Below, piece by piece: positions 35,958 through 45,728 of a stretch of DNA of 64,000 nucleotides (the stretch's first letter is position 1; each line of letters begins with the position of its first letter). The notes below the pieces were generated by a model that saw only the letters and a list, made by a program, of their open reading frames with translations, had not been told where the DNA came from and made no database searches. The stretch comes from Brenneria sp. hezel4-2-4 (GTDB taxonomy: Bacteria > Pseudomonadota > Gammaproteobacteria > Enterobacterales > Enterobacteriaceae), in contig NZ_JABJXS010000016.1 of the NCBI RefSeq assembly GCF_013155275.1, positions 1 through 64,000 of the forward strand, given 5' to 3'. The position numbers and the translations under genes are program-made.

Positions 35958-36308
35958 TTATTTTTTCCCTTTTTCCAGCATCGCTTTCAGATCGGCGAAA
36001 GGGTTGTGGGTGGCAAGCCCCACGTCTTTCTGGGCGTCTTCGCCTGCAACCACGGTAGAGCCGTAAGTATCCGCCTCGGTGTATTTGGAATGTTCATGAT
36101 CGTGGCAATACAGGCACAACATTTCCCAGTTGCTGCCATCTTCCGGGTTATTGCTATGATCGTGATCGATATGGTGCACGGTTAATTCGCGCAGGTTGGA
36201 ATAAACGAATTCGCGCGAACAGCGACCGCAAACCCAGGGAAAAAGTTTGAGGGCTTTTTCACGATAGCCGCTTTCGAGTTTCGCGTAGTTTTTCGGGATA
36301 TATGCCAT
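35958..36308 (-). CDS. yajD: HNH nuclease-family protein YajD
   Basis: A 116-residue HNH-domain protein of unknown role, conserved in enterobacteria (115 aa in E. coli). It has two CxxC pairs, CGRC and CLYC, around the HNH core LTVHHIDHDHSNNPEDGSNW and HDHEHSKYTE, a likely zinc-finger endonuclease fold. It faces mtnK, the stops being only 35 nt apart. Confidence 0.92.
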   Translation of the reverse strand: MAYIPKNYAKLESGYREKALKLFPWVCGRCSREFVYSNLRELTVHHIDHDHSNNPEDGSNWEMLCLYCHDHEHSKYTEADTYGSTVVAGEDAQKDVGLATHNPFADLKAMLEKGKK

Positions 36309-36390
36309 GGGAGATTGCCAGTCTTAAAGGGGAACAGCGCCCAGTTTAGCGCAGGTCATGGGGCGCGCAAACGGGTTTTGCGCAAATAAA

Positions 36391-36444
36391 AGGCCGGAAA
36401 GTGAACGGTTCCCTAACGCTGGATAGTTCAAATACCGGCCCTGA
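36391..36444 (-). terminator. Hairpin downstream of fadE
   Basis: AAAGGCCGG (36390-36398) pairs with CCGGCC (36438-36443) across a 40-nt spacer that itself holds a partial repeat (GAACGGTT and AACGCT). T-rich sequence follows on the minus strand, so it may end fadE transcription. Confidence 0.45.
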
Positions 36445-36453
36445 TAGGCTGCA

Positions 36454-38904
36454 TCATGCCGCCTGCGTTTTCTTCTGCGGCGCTTCGGCGACGGTTTCCT
36501 GTGGCTGGCCCGCCAGCGAATCCGCGGCAAAATCGTCCACATTGATCGAACGTAAACGACTGGCTTCCGCTCTGGTCAATATCCTGGCTTCATCCGCGGT
36601 TATATTGCCTTCCGCCAGCGCCTGTTCCGCCAGCCGATCCAAGCGCATAAAGGGCAGGTGCTTACCGCTGGCTTTCGACAGGCGCAGGTAGATGGGTTCG
36701 GCCGCGATAATGTCCCGTAGCGCTTCTTCCAGCAGGCCAACAGGATTATGCTCGCTGGCGACCAGATATTGTCCCCGGCCCAGACGGCTGCGTGTGGCCG
36801 AGGGCGTTTGCAACAGCTTCGCTACCTGGTGATCGAGGCGGTCGGACGGCGCATCGCAACGGCGGCCCAACGGCAGCAGGATGAAAGTGAGTAAACCGGC
36901 GACGGCGCGGTTCGGAAAGTTGCGCAACAGATCGACCACCGCCTGCTCCGCCTGATGGAGGCAATCCTGAACCCCCCAGTGAACCAGCGGCAGGTCGGCT
37001 TGCTGGCGGCCTTCGTCGTCATAGCGTTTCAGGGTGGCGGACGCCAGATAAAGCTGGCTGAGAATATCCCCCAGGCGGGCGGAAATCCGCTCGCGCCGTT
37101 TCAGGCTACCGCCCAGCACCGCCATGGAGACGTCGGCCAGCAGCGCCATATTGGCGCTGAGGCGATTCAGACGCTGATAATAATGACGGGTGGCGTCATT
37201 GACCGGCGAGCGGCTCAGGCGTCCGTTCGTCAACCCGAGCCACAGGCTGCGTACCGCGCTGCCGCCAATATGACCGATATGACCGAACAGGGCGCGGTCA
37301 AAACGCGCAACGTCTTTGGCTTGTGCCGCCGCCATCTCTTCCAGCACATACGGATGGCAGCGAATCGCCCCCTGGCCGAAGATGATCATGCTGCGGGTCA
37401 GAATGTTGGCCCCCTCAACGGTGATGGCAATCGGGGAGCCTTGATAGCTGCGCGCCAGGAAATTGGATGGGCCAAGGCAGATGCCTTTCCCGCCGGTGAT
37501 GTCCATGGCGTCCATCACCGCGCGCTGGCCGCGATGGGTACAGTGATATTTGACGATGGCGGACAACACCGCCGGTTTTTCGCCCTGCATAATCCCGCTG
37601 GCGATCAGCGTGGCGGCGGCATCCATCACATAGGTGTTCCCGGCGATCCGCGCCAGCGGCTCTTCAATCCCTTCCATCTTGCCGATGGAGACTTTGAACT
37701 GACGGCGAATATGCGCATAGGCGCCGACGCCCAGCGCGATGGATTTGAGGCCGCCGGTGGAGTTGGACGGCAGCGTGATGCCGCGCCCGACGGACAGGCA
37801 CTCCATCAGCATCCGCCAGCCTTGTCCGGCCATTTTCGGGCCGCCGATGATGTAATCCAGCGGAACGAAAATATTTTCACCCTGTGTCGGGCCGTTCTGG
37901 AATGGAACGTTGAGCGGGAAATGGCGGCGACCGATTTGTACGCCATCGGTGTCGGTGGGGATAAGGGCGCAGGTAATGCCGATATCTTCCGTGTCACCCA
38001 GCAGGCGATCCGGGTCATACAGCTTAAACGCCAAACCGAGTACGGTGGCCACCGGGGCCAGAGTGATATAGCGCTTATTCCAGGTCAGACGCATGCCCAG
38101 CACCTGTTCACCCTGCCAGTCGCTGTAGCACACCACGCCGCTATCCGGGATAGAACCGGCATCTGAGCCGGCTTCCGGACTGGTCAACGCAAAGCAGGGG
38201 ATTTCCTGCCCGCGCGCCAGACGGGGAAGGTAGTGATCTTTCTGTTGGTCAGTGCCGTAGTGTTGCAGCAGTTCACCCGGGCCGAGTGAGTTGGGCACGC
38301 CGACGGTAATCGCCAAAATACTGGAAACGCCGGCCAGTTTTTGCAGCACCTGCGCCTGAGCGTAGGCGGAAAACTCCAGACCGCCGTACTGTTTTTTGAT
38401 AATCATGGCGAAGAACCGGTGCTGTTTCAGAAACGCCCACAGTTCCGGCGGCAGATCGGCACGTTCATGGGTGATTTCAAAGTCGTTGGCCATACGGCAG
38501 GCTTCTTCGACCGGCCCGTCGAGAAAGGCCTGTTCTTCGGCGGTCAGCCGCGGCTGCGGGTAGTCATGCAGCTTTTTCCAGTCCGGCGCGCCGCGGAACA
38601 GATCGCCTTCCCACCAGGTGGTGCCGGCGTCAATGGCTTCTTTTTCCGTATTCGACATCGGCGGCATGACTTTCTGGAACAGCGGCAGCGCGGAAGACGA
38701 AAAGAGCGTGCGGCGTAGCGGCAGGATGTTGAACGGTATCAATAAAATAGCCAGCGTGATCGGCAGCCAGACCGGCCACAGCAACATGGCCGCCATGGCC
38801 GCGAAGTAGGCCAGCAGGATTGCGCTGCTGAGTAGTAAATTGAGCCGGTGGTAAAATAGGGCACCGATAATAAGCAATAGCAGAAGAATGCTGACAGCAA
38901 CCAT
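36454..38904 (-). CDS. fadE: Acyl-CoA dehydrogenase FadE
   Basis: Flavoenzyme for the first step of aerobic fatty-acid beta-oxidation in enterobacteria. The 816-residue product has two N-terminal membrane helices (about 1-55), then the acyl-CoA dehydrogenase core with [40 protein letters not shown] and [20 protein letters not shown], and a long C-terminal extension typical of FadE. Length matches the E. coli protein (814 aa). A FadR-like operator lies about 75 nt upstream of the ATG. Confidence 0.97.
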   Translation of the reverse strand: MVAVSILLLLLIIGALFYHRLNLLLSSAILLAYFAAMAAMLLWPVWLPITLAILLIPFNILPLRRTLFSSSALPLFQKVMPPMSNTEKEAIDAGTTWWEGDLFRGAPDWKKLHDYPQPRLTAEEQAFLDGPVEEACRMANDFEITHERADLPPELWAFLKQHRFFAMIIKKQYGGLEFSAYAQAQVLQKLAGVSSILAITVGVPNSLGPGELLQHYGTDQQKDHYLPRLARGQEIPCFALTSPEAGSDAGSIPDSGVVCYSDWQGEQVLGMRLTWNKRYITLAPVATVLGLAFKLYDPDRLLGDTEDIGITCALIPTDTDGVQIGRRHFPLNVPFQNGPTQGENIFVPLDYIIGGPKMAGQGWRMLMECLSVGRGITLPSNSTGGLKSIALGVGAYAHIRRQFKVSIGKMEGIEEPLARIAGNTYVMDAAATLIASGIMQGEKPAVLSAIVKYHCTHRGQRAVMDAMDITGGKGICLGPSNFLARSYQGSPIAITVEGANILTRSMIIFGQGAIRCHPYVLEEMAAAQAKDVARFDRALFGHIGHIGGSAVRSLWLGLTNGRLSRSPVNDATRHYYQRLNRLSANMALLADVSMAVLGGSLKRRERISARLGDILSQLYLASATLKRYDDEGRQQADLPLVHWGVQDCLHQAEQAVVDLLRNFPNRAVAGLLTFILLPLGRRCDAPSDRLDHQVAKLLQTPSATRSRLGRGQYLVASEHNPVGLLEEALRDIIAAEPIYLRLSKASGKHLPFMRLDRLAEQALAEGNITADEARILTRAEASRLRSINVDDFAADSLAGQPQETVAEAPQKKTQAA

Positions 38905-38978
38905 AATGTATCTCCAGCGTTGTCGTCGACTTCAGAAGGCCGCCTGGCGTTCATACCCGATGGACAGCGTTAACTCAT

Positions 38979-38995
38979 AAGAGGTCTGACCTGTT
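38979..38995. promoter_or_regulatory. FadR operator upstream of fadE
   Basis: AAGAGGTCTGACCTGTT matches the FadR consensus AACTGGTCNGACNTGTT at all specified positions but two (positions 3 and 4). FadR represses fad genes until long-chain acyl-CoA binds. The site lies in the 302-nt fadE-gmhA gap, about 75 nt before fadE; I see no gene in that gap. Confidence 0.82.
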
Positions 38996-39206
38996 TGTCT
39001 ATAGTTGTTGTAGTTTATCCGCTTATTTTTATCAATTTATTTACATCATAATTACAACTTAACTCACAAACCGGGCGGCCGTTCAGTGTTTTCTGATTGC
39101 CGTCGGCGATCCTGGCGATCGTGACATTGCGCGCTTCTCGCTGTTTCGGCAATCCGCTACACTGCATGACAGAGTATGATGTCACCGGACAAATTGAGAG
39201 GATGCT

Positions 39207-39794
39207 ATGTATCAGGACTTAATCCGTAGTGAATTGAAAGAAGCGGCGGAAACGTTGAATATGTTTCTGAGTGATGATAAGAATATTCAGTCTATTCAAG
39301 ATGCTGCGGTATTACTGGCTGATTCGTTCAAAGCCGGCGGAAAAGTGATTTCCTGCGGCAACGGCGGTTCGCACTGTGATGCAATGCATTTTGCCGAAGA
39401 GTTGACCGGGCGCTACCGGGAAAACCGTCCGGGCTACCCGGCGATTGCCATTTCTGACCCCAGCCATCTTTCCTGCGTCAGTAATGACTTTGGCTATGAC
39501 TTCGTTTTCTCGCGTTATATTGAGTCGTTGGGCCGAGAAGGCGACGTGCTGCTGGGGATCTCAACCTCCGGTAATTCCGGCAATATTATCAAGGCTATCG
39601 CCGCCGCCAAGGCAAAGGGCATGAAAGTCATCACGCTGACGGGTAAAGACGGCGGCAAAATGGCCGGTTCGGCGGATGTGGAAATTCGCGTGCCGCATTT
39701 CGGCTATGCCGACCGTATTCAGGAAATCCATATCAAAGCGATTCATATCCTGATCCAACTGATTGAAAAAGAAATGGCCGCCAGCGCCAACTGA
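39207..39794 (+). CDS. gmhA: Sedoheptulose-7-phosphate isomerase GmhA
   Basis: Makes D-glycero-D-manno-heptose-7-phosphate, the first step of LPS inner-core heptose synthesis. The 195-residue product (192 in E. coli) has an SIS fold with [20 protein letters not shown], the [20 protein letters not shown] loop and the helix [20 protein letters not shown] holding the catalytic His. GAGAGG precedes the ATG. It is divergent from fadE, as in E. coli. Confidence 0.96.
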   Translation: MYQDLIRSELKEAAETLNMFLSDDKNIQSIQDAAVLLADSFKAGGKVISCGNGGSHCDAMHFAEELTGRYRENRPGYPAIAISDPSHLSCVSNDFGYDFVFSRYIESLGREGDVLLGISTSGNSGNIIKAIAAAKAKGMKVITLTGKDGGKMAGSADVEIRVPHFGYADRIQEIHIKAIHILIQLIEKEMAASAN

Positions 39795-39835
39795 TAACGC
39801 GTTGCGTGTGCACAAGAGAGGTTAAGAGATTTACG

Positions 39836-40603
39836 ATGTGTGAACTGCTTGGGATGAGCGCAAATGTACCGACGGATATCTGCTTCAGTTTTACCGGGCT
39901 GATACAACGCGGCGGCCTGACCGGGCCGCATCGGGATGGTTGGGGAATTACCTTTTATGAAGGGCATGGCTGTCGGACGTTCAAGGATCCTCTGCCAAGC
40001 TATAACTCGCCGATAGCCCGGTTGGTGCAGGACAATCCCATTAAATCTTGTGCGGTGATTTCGCATATTCGCCAGGCGAACCGGGGAGCCGTGGCGCTGG
40101 AAAACACCCATCCTTTCACCCGCGAGCTGTGGGGCAGAAACTGGACGTTCGCGCATAATGGGCAGTTGAGGGGATATCGCTCGTTAAAAACCGGCACATT
40201 CCGCCCCGTCGGCCAGACGGACAGTGAGTTTGCTTTCTGTTGGCTGCTGTATCAGCTGTCACAGCGCTATCCGCGTACGCCGGGCAACTGGCCGGCGGTA
40301 TTTCGCTATATTGCCGAGCAGGCCGATGTGCTGCGCAAAAAAGGCGTGTTCAACATGCTGCTGTCCGACGGGCGCTTTGTTATGGGGTATTGCTCCAGCA
40401 AACTGTATTGGATTACCCGGCGCGCGCCGTTTGGTAAGGCGACCTTATTGGATCAGGATGTGGAAATCGATTTCCAGCAACAGACGACGCCAAATGATGT
40501 GGTCACGGTGCTGGCGACGCAACCGCTGACCGGAAATGAAACCTGGCATCAAATCATGCCAGGTGAATTCGTGCTATTTTGTTTCGGTGAACGCATAATT
40601 TAG
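39836..40603 (+). CDS. yafJ: Class II glutamine amidotransferase YafJ
   Basis: A 255-residue protein consisting of one Ntn glutaminase domain. Cys2 of MCELLGMSANVPTDICFSF is the expected nucleophile, and SHIRQANRGAVALENTHPF and TFAHNGQL carry the usual glutamine-binding and oxyanion residues. It has no synthase domain, so the ammonia acceptor is unknown. I start at 39836 because the mature enzyme must begin with Met-Cys; the frame is open back to 39806. Its 3' end overlaps that of yafK by 30 nt. Confidence 0.93.
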   Translation: MCELLGMSANVPTDICFSFTGLIQRGGLTGPHRDGWGITFYEGHGCRTFKDPLPSYNSPIARLVQDNPIKSCAVISHIRQANRGAVALENTHPFTRELWGRNWTFAHNGQLRGYRSLKTGTFRPVGQTDSEFAFCWLLYQLSQRYPRTPGNWPAVFRYIAEQADVLRKKGVFNMLLSDGRFVMGYCSSKLYWITRRAPFGKATLLDQDVEIDFQQQTTPNDVVTVLATQPLTGNETWHQIMPGEFVLFCFGERII

Positions 40604-41305
40604 TTCAGGCTGACTGGTCATCAACGGTGGATTAACGACATATTGCCCGTTAAATACGGTGATGGCCGGCGGCTGATTATGTTGGTTGAAATGGGCGTAA
40701 CCCGGCTGTAGCTGACGCCAGAAACTGTAATAGCGGGAATTGCGGTGGCGCTGCATATTCTGTTCCGTCATGCGGAACGGGTAAATGGCGAGATCGATTT
40801 TCACCTGCCCGTTGCGCAGCGCCTGTTCCGCATAACGATAAATCTCATCCATATAATTATTGGTCATGGCATAGCAGCCGACCGACACGCATTCGCCGTG
40901 GATCATCAGATAGCGACCCGAATAGCCTTGCGATTTATCATATTCATTAGGAAAACCGATATTAATCGCCCGGTAATATTGGCTGTCCGGTTTCAACTGG
41001 CGCAAATCGACCTGATAGAAACCTTCCGGACTTTTCAAATCACCTTCAATTCGTTTTGGCCCCAGACCGCCCGAATATTTACAAATAGGATACTGTTCCA
41101 ATAAGCGATATTCATTTCCGAGTTTGGCGTAGAGTTCTAATACACTCTCTTCCTTAAATATCTGAATATAAATCGGCGAGCCCAATAATTGTTGTTTTAA
41201 TTCTTTTTTTATCGGTGTTAGCGGCGCGGGTTCGCTGGCAGCGCTGGTAACAACAAGAGACGGCAAGAAAAACAACATCGCAAATGACAGCGCGATTTTT
41301 TGCAT
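40574..41305 (-). CDS. dpaA: YkuD-family peptidoglycan enzyme DpaA/YafK
   Basis: Periplasmic protein that in E. coli cuts the bond between Braun lipoprotein and peptidoglycan diaminopimelate. The 243-residue product has a signal peptide (MQKIALSFAMLFFLPSLVVT, cleavage about residue 23), a YkuD fold from about 55-200 and the catalytic signature HGECVSVGCYAMTNNYMDEI (His and Cys near 135-143). The start is preceded by GGATCC-type sequence without a strong ribosome site. Its end overlaps yafJ on the opposite strand. Confidence 0.92.
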   Translation of the reverse strand: MQKIALSFAMLFFLPSLVVTSAASEPAPLTPIKKELKQQLLGSPIYIQIFKEESVLELYAKLGNEYRLLEQYPICKYSGGLGPKRIEGDLKSPEGFYQVDLRQLKPDSQYYRAINIGFPNEYDKSQGYSGRYLMIHGECVSVGCYAMTNNYMDEIYRYAEQALRNGQVKIDLAIYPFRMTEQNMQRHRNSRYYSFWRQLQPGYAHFNQHNQPPAITVFNGQYVVNPPLMTSQPELNYAFTETK

Positions 41306-41599
41306 TGTGGATCCTGATGAATAGAAGCGGTACTACCTATACGGTATAACGATTATCGTCCCGTATTCCTCTGCCTTTAGGCGCATATAAACGTTGTCAC
41401 ATTATCATCGCCTTAATTTTAATCAAGAGTGAAAACCGATAAAAAAATTATTTTCATGGCGAAAGTATATCGGAGTACGGTTTTTCCGATCTTTTAGCGA
41501 CAAAAAGCGGTGTTTAACGGGATAGCTTCGGGGACGGGCCGGCGATCTCGCTCGAAAATAACCAGCGCACTTCCCAAACTTGTATGCGTTGCGGCAAGG

Positions 41600-41615
41600 C
41601 TGTATATTTATACAG
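41600..41615 (+). promoter_or_regulatory. LexA (SOS) box of dinB
   Basis: CTGTATATTTATACAG is a perfect CTGT-N8-ACAG palindrome with the preferred AT-rich core, 17 nt before the dinB ATG. LexA bound here would cover the start region. It lies in the 327-nt gap between yafK and dinB, the rest of which is AT-rich and holds no gene I can see. Confidence 0.95.
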
Positions 41616-41632
41616 TCTTGCCGGGGGTGCGT

Positions 41633-42691
41633 ATGCGCAAAATTATTCATGTCGATATGGATTGCTTCTACGCTGCAATTGAAATGCGTGATAATCCGCG
41701 ACTGCGCGATATTCCAATCGCCATTGGCGGCAGCGCCGAACGCCGCGGGGTGATCAGTACGGCAAATTACCCGGCCCGCCGTTATGGGGTGCGCAGCGCG
41801 ATGGCGACGGCAACCGCGCTGCGCCTGTGTCCGCAGTTGACATTGCTTTCGGGGCGGATGGATGTCTACAAAGCGGCTTCCCGGCAGATCCGTGAAATTT
41901 TCGCCCGTTATACTGCGCTTATTGAGCCGCTTTCTCTTGATGAAGCCTATCTGGATGTAACGGACAGCCCCTATTGCAATGGTTCCGCAACGCTGATGGC
42001 GGAGGAAATTCGTCAGGCTATTTTTGCTGAGCTGAGTCTGACGGCTTCCGCCGGGGTTGCGCCTATCAAATTTCTGGCCAAGGTCGCCTCTGAACTGAAT
42101 AAACCTAACGGTCAGTTCGTTATCCCGCCGGATCAGGTCGATACATTTATATTGCAATTGCCGTTAGCCAAGATCCCCGGCGTCGGGAAAGTGACGGCGA
42201 AACGACTGGCGGAGAAAGGGCTGCTTACCTGTGCCGATGTGCGCAATTATGAACTGGCAGAACTATTGAAAAGCTTCGGTAAATTTGGTCGTATCCTGTG
42301 GGAGCGCTGTCATGGAATTGACGAACGCGCTGTTTCCCCAGACCGATTACGCAAATCTGTCGGGGTTGAAAAAACGCTGGCGCAGGATATTCATCACTGG
42401 CATGAATGCGAAGGTTTAATCGAACAGCTCTATCAGGAGCTGGAGCTGCGCTTAAAACGGGTAAAGCCCGACCTGCATATTGCCCGGCAAGGGGTAAAGC
42501 TGAAGTTTGATGATTTCCGCCAGACCACGCAGGAACACGTGTGGCCGGTATTGAATAAACAGGATTTGCTAACGCTGGCGCAACAGACCTGGAAGGAGAG
42601 ACGCGAGGAGCGTGGCGTTCGGCTGGTGGGATTGCATGTCACGCTGCTCGATCCGCAAATTGAGCGGCAGTTGGTGTTGGACTGGGAATAA
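41633..42691 (+). CDS. dinB: DNA polymerase IV
   Basis: Y-family translesion polymerase induced in the SOS response. The 352-residue product has the metal-binding aspartate in [19 protein letters not shown] (about residue 8), the catalytic pair in [13 protein letters not shown] (about 103-104), the finger segment [16 protein letters not shown], helix-hairpin-helix [17 protein letters not shown] and a C-terminal little-finger domain. It ends RQLVLDWE, a variant of the beta-clamp-binding tail QLVLGL of E. coli. I start at the ATG after the LexA box; the frame is open further upstream through the box. Confidence 0.96.
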   Translation: MRKIIHVDMDCFYAAIEMRDNPRLRDIPIAIGGSAERRGVISTANYPARRYGVRSAMATATALRLCPQLTLLSGRMDVYKAASRQIREIFARYTALIEPLSLDEAYLDVTDSPYCNGSATLMAEEIRQAIFAELSLTASAGVAPIKFLAKVASELNKPNGQFVIPPDQVDTFILQLPLAKIPGVGKVTAKRLAEKGLLTCADVRNYELAELLKSFGKFGRILWERCHGIDERAVSPDRLRKSVGVEKTLAQDIHHWHECEGLIEQLYQELELRLKRVKPDLHIARQGVKLKFDDFRQTTQEHVWPVLNKQDLLTLAQQTWKERREERGVRLVGLHVTLLDPQIERQLVLDWE

Positions 42692-42704
42692 ACCGGTTTA
42701 AAAA

Positions 42705-42724
42705 GGCGGCTCAGGCAAGCCGCC
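42705..42724. terminator. Terminator between dinB and pepD
   Basis: GGCGGCT (42705-42711) pairs with AGCCGCC (42718-42724) around a six-base loop. T-rich sequence on the minus side (the complement of TTTAAAAA) would serve pepD. It lies between the convergent stops. Confidence 0.7.
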
Positions 42725-42735
42725 CGCTAATTAGG

Positions 42736-44196
42736 TTAAGCGCGTTCGGGAATGGCTTTCAGCAGCGCGGTCAGTAATTGCCAGTATTGACCGACGCTGG
42801 CGATATGAACCTGTTCATCCGGCGAGTGCGGCCCGGTGATGGTCGGCCCGATTGAAACCATATCCATATCGGGATACGGCTTCTTGAACAACCCGCATTC
42901 CAGACCGGCATGAATCACCATGATGCTGGGGGTTTTGTTAAACAGTTTCCGATAGGTTTCGCGCACCAGTTGCATAACCGGCGAGTGGGCATCAGGTTGC
43001 CAGCCGGGGTAACCGCCTTTCGGCGACGTGTCGGCGCCGGCCAGTTGACCCAGCGCGGTTAGCGTACCGACGACGGCGTCCTTACCGCTGTCAATCAGAG
43101 AGCGGATCAGGCAATTAATCTCCGCGTGTTTGTCGTCCAGCGCCACCACGCCGATATTGAGTGAGGTCTCCACCACGCCTTTCACTTCGTCACTCATGCG
43201 GATCACGCCATTCGGCATGGCGTTCAGCAGCGCCAGCAGGCGATCGCGGCAGTCTTTGGTCAGCGCTTGCGCCCGACGGTCGCTGTTTTCCACCAGCACG
43301 GTCAGATTTTTCTCCACCGCCGACAGTTCATTTTTCAGCACCGACAGATAGTCTTGACTTAGCGTCTTTAACTGCTCGACATTGGCCGCGGGCACCGCCA
43401 GCGTGGCAAACGCCTCGCGCGGGATGGCGTTGCGCAGCGTACCGCCATGCAGATCCAGAATACGAAGATCCAGCTTATCGGCCTGTTCAAACAGAAAACG
43501 CGCCAACAGTTTATTGGCATTACCCAAACCAAGATGGATATCGCAGCCGGAGTGCCCGCCTTTCAGCCCTTTGAGGGTTAGCGTCAGCGTTTGGTAACCG
43601 GTCGGCGGCGTTTCACGCTCCAGCGGCAGGCGGGTGATGAAGTCGATTCCGCCCGCGCAGCCCATGTAAATCTCGCCTTCTTGTTCTGAGTCGGTATTGA
43701 TCAGAATTTCACCCTGCAACCAGTCAGGTTGCAGACCGAACGCGCCATCCATGCCGGATTCCTCAGTCATGGTCAGCAACACTTCCAACGGGCCGTGCTT
43801 TACGCTGTTATCCGACAGCACCGCCAGCGCCGATGCCATGCCGATACCGTTATCCGCGCCCAGCGTGGTGCCGCGGGCTTTAATCCATTCGCCATCAATA
43901 TAGGGTTGAATGGGATCTTTGGTGAAATCGTGCACGGTGTCGTTATTCTTCTGCGGCACCATATCCAGATGCGCCTGCAAAACGACGGGCTTGCGGTTTT
44001 CCATGCCTGCGGTTGCCGCTTTACGCAGCAGAATATTGCCTACCCGATCGCGTTCGGCATAAAGGCCTTTCTCTTTCGCCCATTCAAGGATATGCGCGGC
44101 AAGCGCTTCTTCATGGTAGGAAGGATGCGGAATGGAACAGATCTTGGCAAAAATGTCCCACAGCGGTTGCGGGGCCAGTTGAGACAATTCAGACAC
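42736..44196 (-). CDS. pepD: Aminoacyl-histidine dipeptidase (peptidase D)
   Basis: Cytoplasmic M20C metallopeptidase that cleaves Xaa-His dipeptides and is active in peptide turnover. The 486-residue product (485 in E. coli) has VVLQAHLDMVPQKNNDTVHD (metal His and catalytic Asp), TLGADNGIGMASALAVL (bridging Asp), LLTMTEESGMDGAFGL (catalytic Glu) and NTDSEQEGEIYMGCAGGIDF. The start is GTG at 44196, as I recall it in E. coli, with AGGAGA 8 nt upstream. Confidence 0.96.
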   Translation of the reverse strand: MSELSQLAPQPLWDIFAKICSIPHPSYHEEALAAHILEWAKEKGLYAERDRVGNILLRKAATAGMENRKPVVLQAHLDMVPQKNNDTVHDFTKDPIQPYIDGEWIKARGTTLGADNGIGMASALAVLSDNSVKHGPLEVLLTMTEESGMDGAFGLQPDWLQGEILINTDSEQEGEIYMGCAGGIDFITRLPLERETPPTGYQTLTLTLKGLKGGHSGCDIHLGLGNANKLLARFLFEQADKLDLRILDLHGGTLRNAIPREAFATLAVPAANVEQLKTLSQDYLSVLKNELSAVEKNLTVLVENSDRRAQALTKDCRDRLLALLNAMPNGVIRMSDEVKGVVETSLNIGVVALDDKHAEINCLIRSLIDSGKDAVVGTLTALGQLAGADTSPKGGYPGWQPDAHSPVMQLVRETYRKLFNKTPSIMVIHAGLECGLFKKPYPDMDMVSIGPTITGPHSPDEQVHIASVGQYWQLLTALLKAIPERA

Positions 44197-44470
44197 TATT
44201 AAAGTCTCCTTTTCAGCAGGCCTGTCTTCGCGTCTGGCGCGTAGGCGCTACAGGTTGAAAGTTAATCACGGTCAGCCATCCAATATGGCGTGTCGAAACA
44301 GAATATCACTTTCCGCCGGAGGTGGGGGAGGTCGCTGTTAAAAACAAAAAACCGCCTTATCCATTGGGCCAGAGGCGGTATAAGCAGTGAAAAGGCCGGA
44401 TGAACCGGCCTTATGGGACAAAATGTACGATAGGAAAATGCTATGGCGGGAAAATCAAGGCGCCGATGCG

Positions 44471-44833
44471 TTAAATCGTCTCGTCAGCATGGTGGTGAAT
44501 GACCACGCTGTCGCCAATGGACAACGCACGGTATTCCGCTGCGGTGGTTTCAACCTGATAACGTTTGCCATTGGCCTCCACATCCAGAATAAAGCGTTCG
44601 CTTTCCATAACATGCACCGGGACGTAGCCATAAAAATTATCAATGAGCGTCAGCGTTTTTCGCGCGGGTAGATAGGCGCGATGCACAATTTTTCCCCGCA
44701 GCGCCTGCGGCTTTTTCCACAGCAAACGGAAGCTGGAATTTAATTCCACACCAAACCACGCCGTTAATCCAATGATTAGAATCGTGCTGATCGTCGTGAG
44801 CTGTTCCTGAATCAGAACATAAAATTCGGCCAT
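44471..44833 (-). CDS. Membrane-anchored hypothetical protein with a beta-rich C-terminus
   Basis: I do not recognise this 120-residue protein. It has one N-terminal membrane helix (about residues 12-32, STILIIGLTAWFGVELNS), then a soluble part with alternating hydrophobic residues (KTLTLIDNFYGYVPVHVMES, RYQVETTAAEYRALSIGDSV) that reads as a small beta-barrel of the OB or NfeD-like kind. It ends in a His-rich tail (HHHADETI). GGAGACG precedes the ATG at 44833. It lies alone between pepD and gpt, with hairpins at about 44350-44412 on its 3' side. Confidence 0.6.
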   Translation of the reverse strand: MAEFYVLIQEQLTTISTILIIGLTAWFGVELNSSFRLLWKKPQALRGKIVHRAYLPARKTLTLIDNFYGYVPVHVMESERFILDVEANGKRYQVETTAAEYRALSIGDSVVIHHHADETI

Positions 44834-45065
44834 GGGCGTCTCCTCCGGCTGATTTCTGTTGTCTTGTTTAATATATTTTTCCGCCGCAGGCGTCCAATCT
44901 CTTTTTATGCTTAGTTATCACCAAATTTTTGTTTAGACTGCACGGAGACGGAGGAAACTCAGTTATAACGCTGGTTTTTGTGTTGTCGGATATCTATAAT
45001 CCCGCGCAACCTTTTTCCCCCTCAGACTCAACGTGAGCCATTTCTATTCGGCTGGGATATATTTT

Positions 45066-45524
45066 ATGAGCGAAAAGTACGTCGTAACCTGGGATATGTT
45101 GCAAATTCAGGCCCGCAAACTGGCGCAGCGTTTACTGCCTGCCGAACAATGGAAAGGCATCATTGCCGTTAGCCGCGGCGGATTGGTGCCCGGCGCGCTG
45201 CTGGCGCGTGAACTGGGTATCCGTCATGTGGATACGGTTTGCATCTCCAGCTATGACCACGACAACCAGCGTGAAATGAAAGTGCTTAAGCGCGCAGAAG
45301 GTGATGGCGAAGGCTTCATCGTGGTGGACGATTTAGTCGATACCGGCGGCACCGCGAAAGCGATTCGCGACATGTATCCAAAAGCTCACTTTGTCACTAT
45401 TTTCGCTAAACCTGCCGGTAAGCCGCTGGTTGACGACTACATCGTCGACATCCCGCAGGATACTTGGATCGAGCAGCCGTGGGATATGGGCGTGGTATTT
45501 GTCCCGCCGCTGTCCGACCGCTGA
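45066..45524 (+). CDS. gpt: Xanthine-guanine phosphoribosyltransferase
   Basis: Salvages guanine and xanthine (and, weakly, hypoxanthine) to their nucleotides with PRPP. The 152-residue product is almost identical to the E. coli enzyme: [20 protein letters not shown], the PRPP loop [20 protein letters not shown] (about residues 84-103) and the C-terminal [20 protein letters not shown] start at 45066 ([20 protein letters not shown]); the frame is open back to 45033. Confidence 0.97.
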   Translation: MSEKYVVTWDMLQIQARKLAQRLLPAEQWKGIIAVSRGGLVPGALLARELGIRHVDTVCISSYDHDNQREMKVLKRAEGDGEGFIVVDDLVDTGGTAKAIRDMYPKAHFVTIFAKPAGKPLVDDYIVDIPQDTWIEQPWDMGVVFVPPLSDR

Positions 45525-45728
45525 TCGCCGCCGGTTTATTCCCTCCTGTGCCCGGTTATGCCGGGCATTGTCGTTTATGCCTGTCCTGTTTTATTTTTCT
45601 ATTCGCGGCTGATTTGATCCGATCGCGCGTTTCTGTGCTCTGTGGTTTGTCTTCGCCGTGATGAGTTGGTTACACTCGGTATCAAGTTTAGTTGTCGCTG
45701 ACGGCGGCTTACATTAACGGAGACTGCT

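Noticed and set aside
36955..38166. A 403-codon open frame on the plus strand
   Set aside because: It lies wholly antisense to fadE, whose product is conserved along its full length; the His/Gln/Gly-rich translation is typical of a shadow frame in GC-rich DNA.
41423..42157. A 244-codon open frame on the minus strand
   Set aside because: Antisense to dinB and its LexA box; no start signals or protein family.
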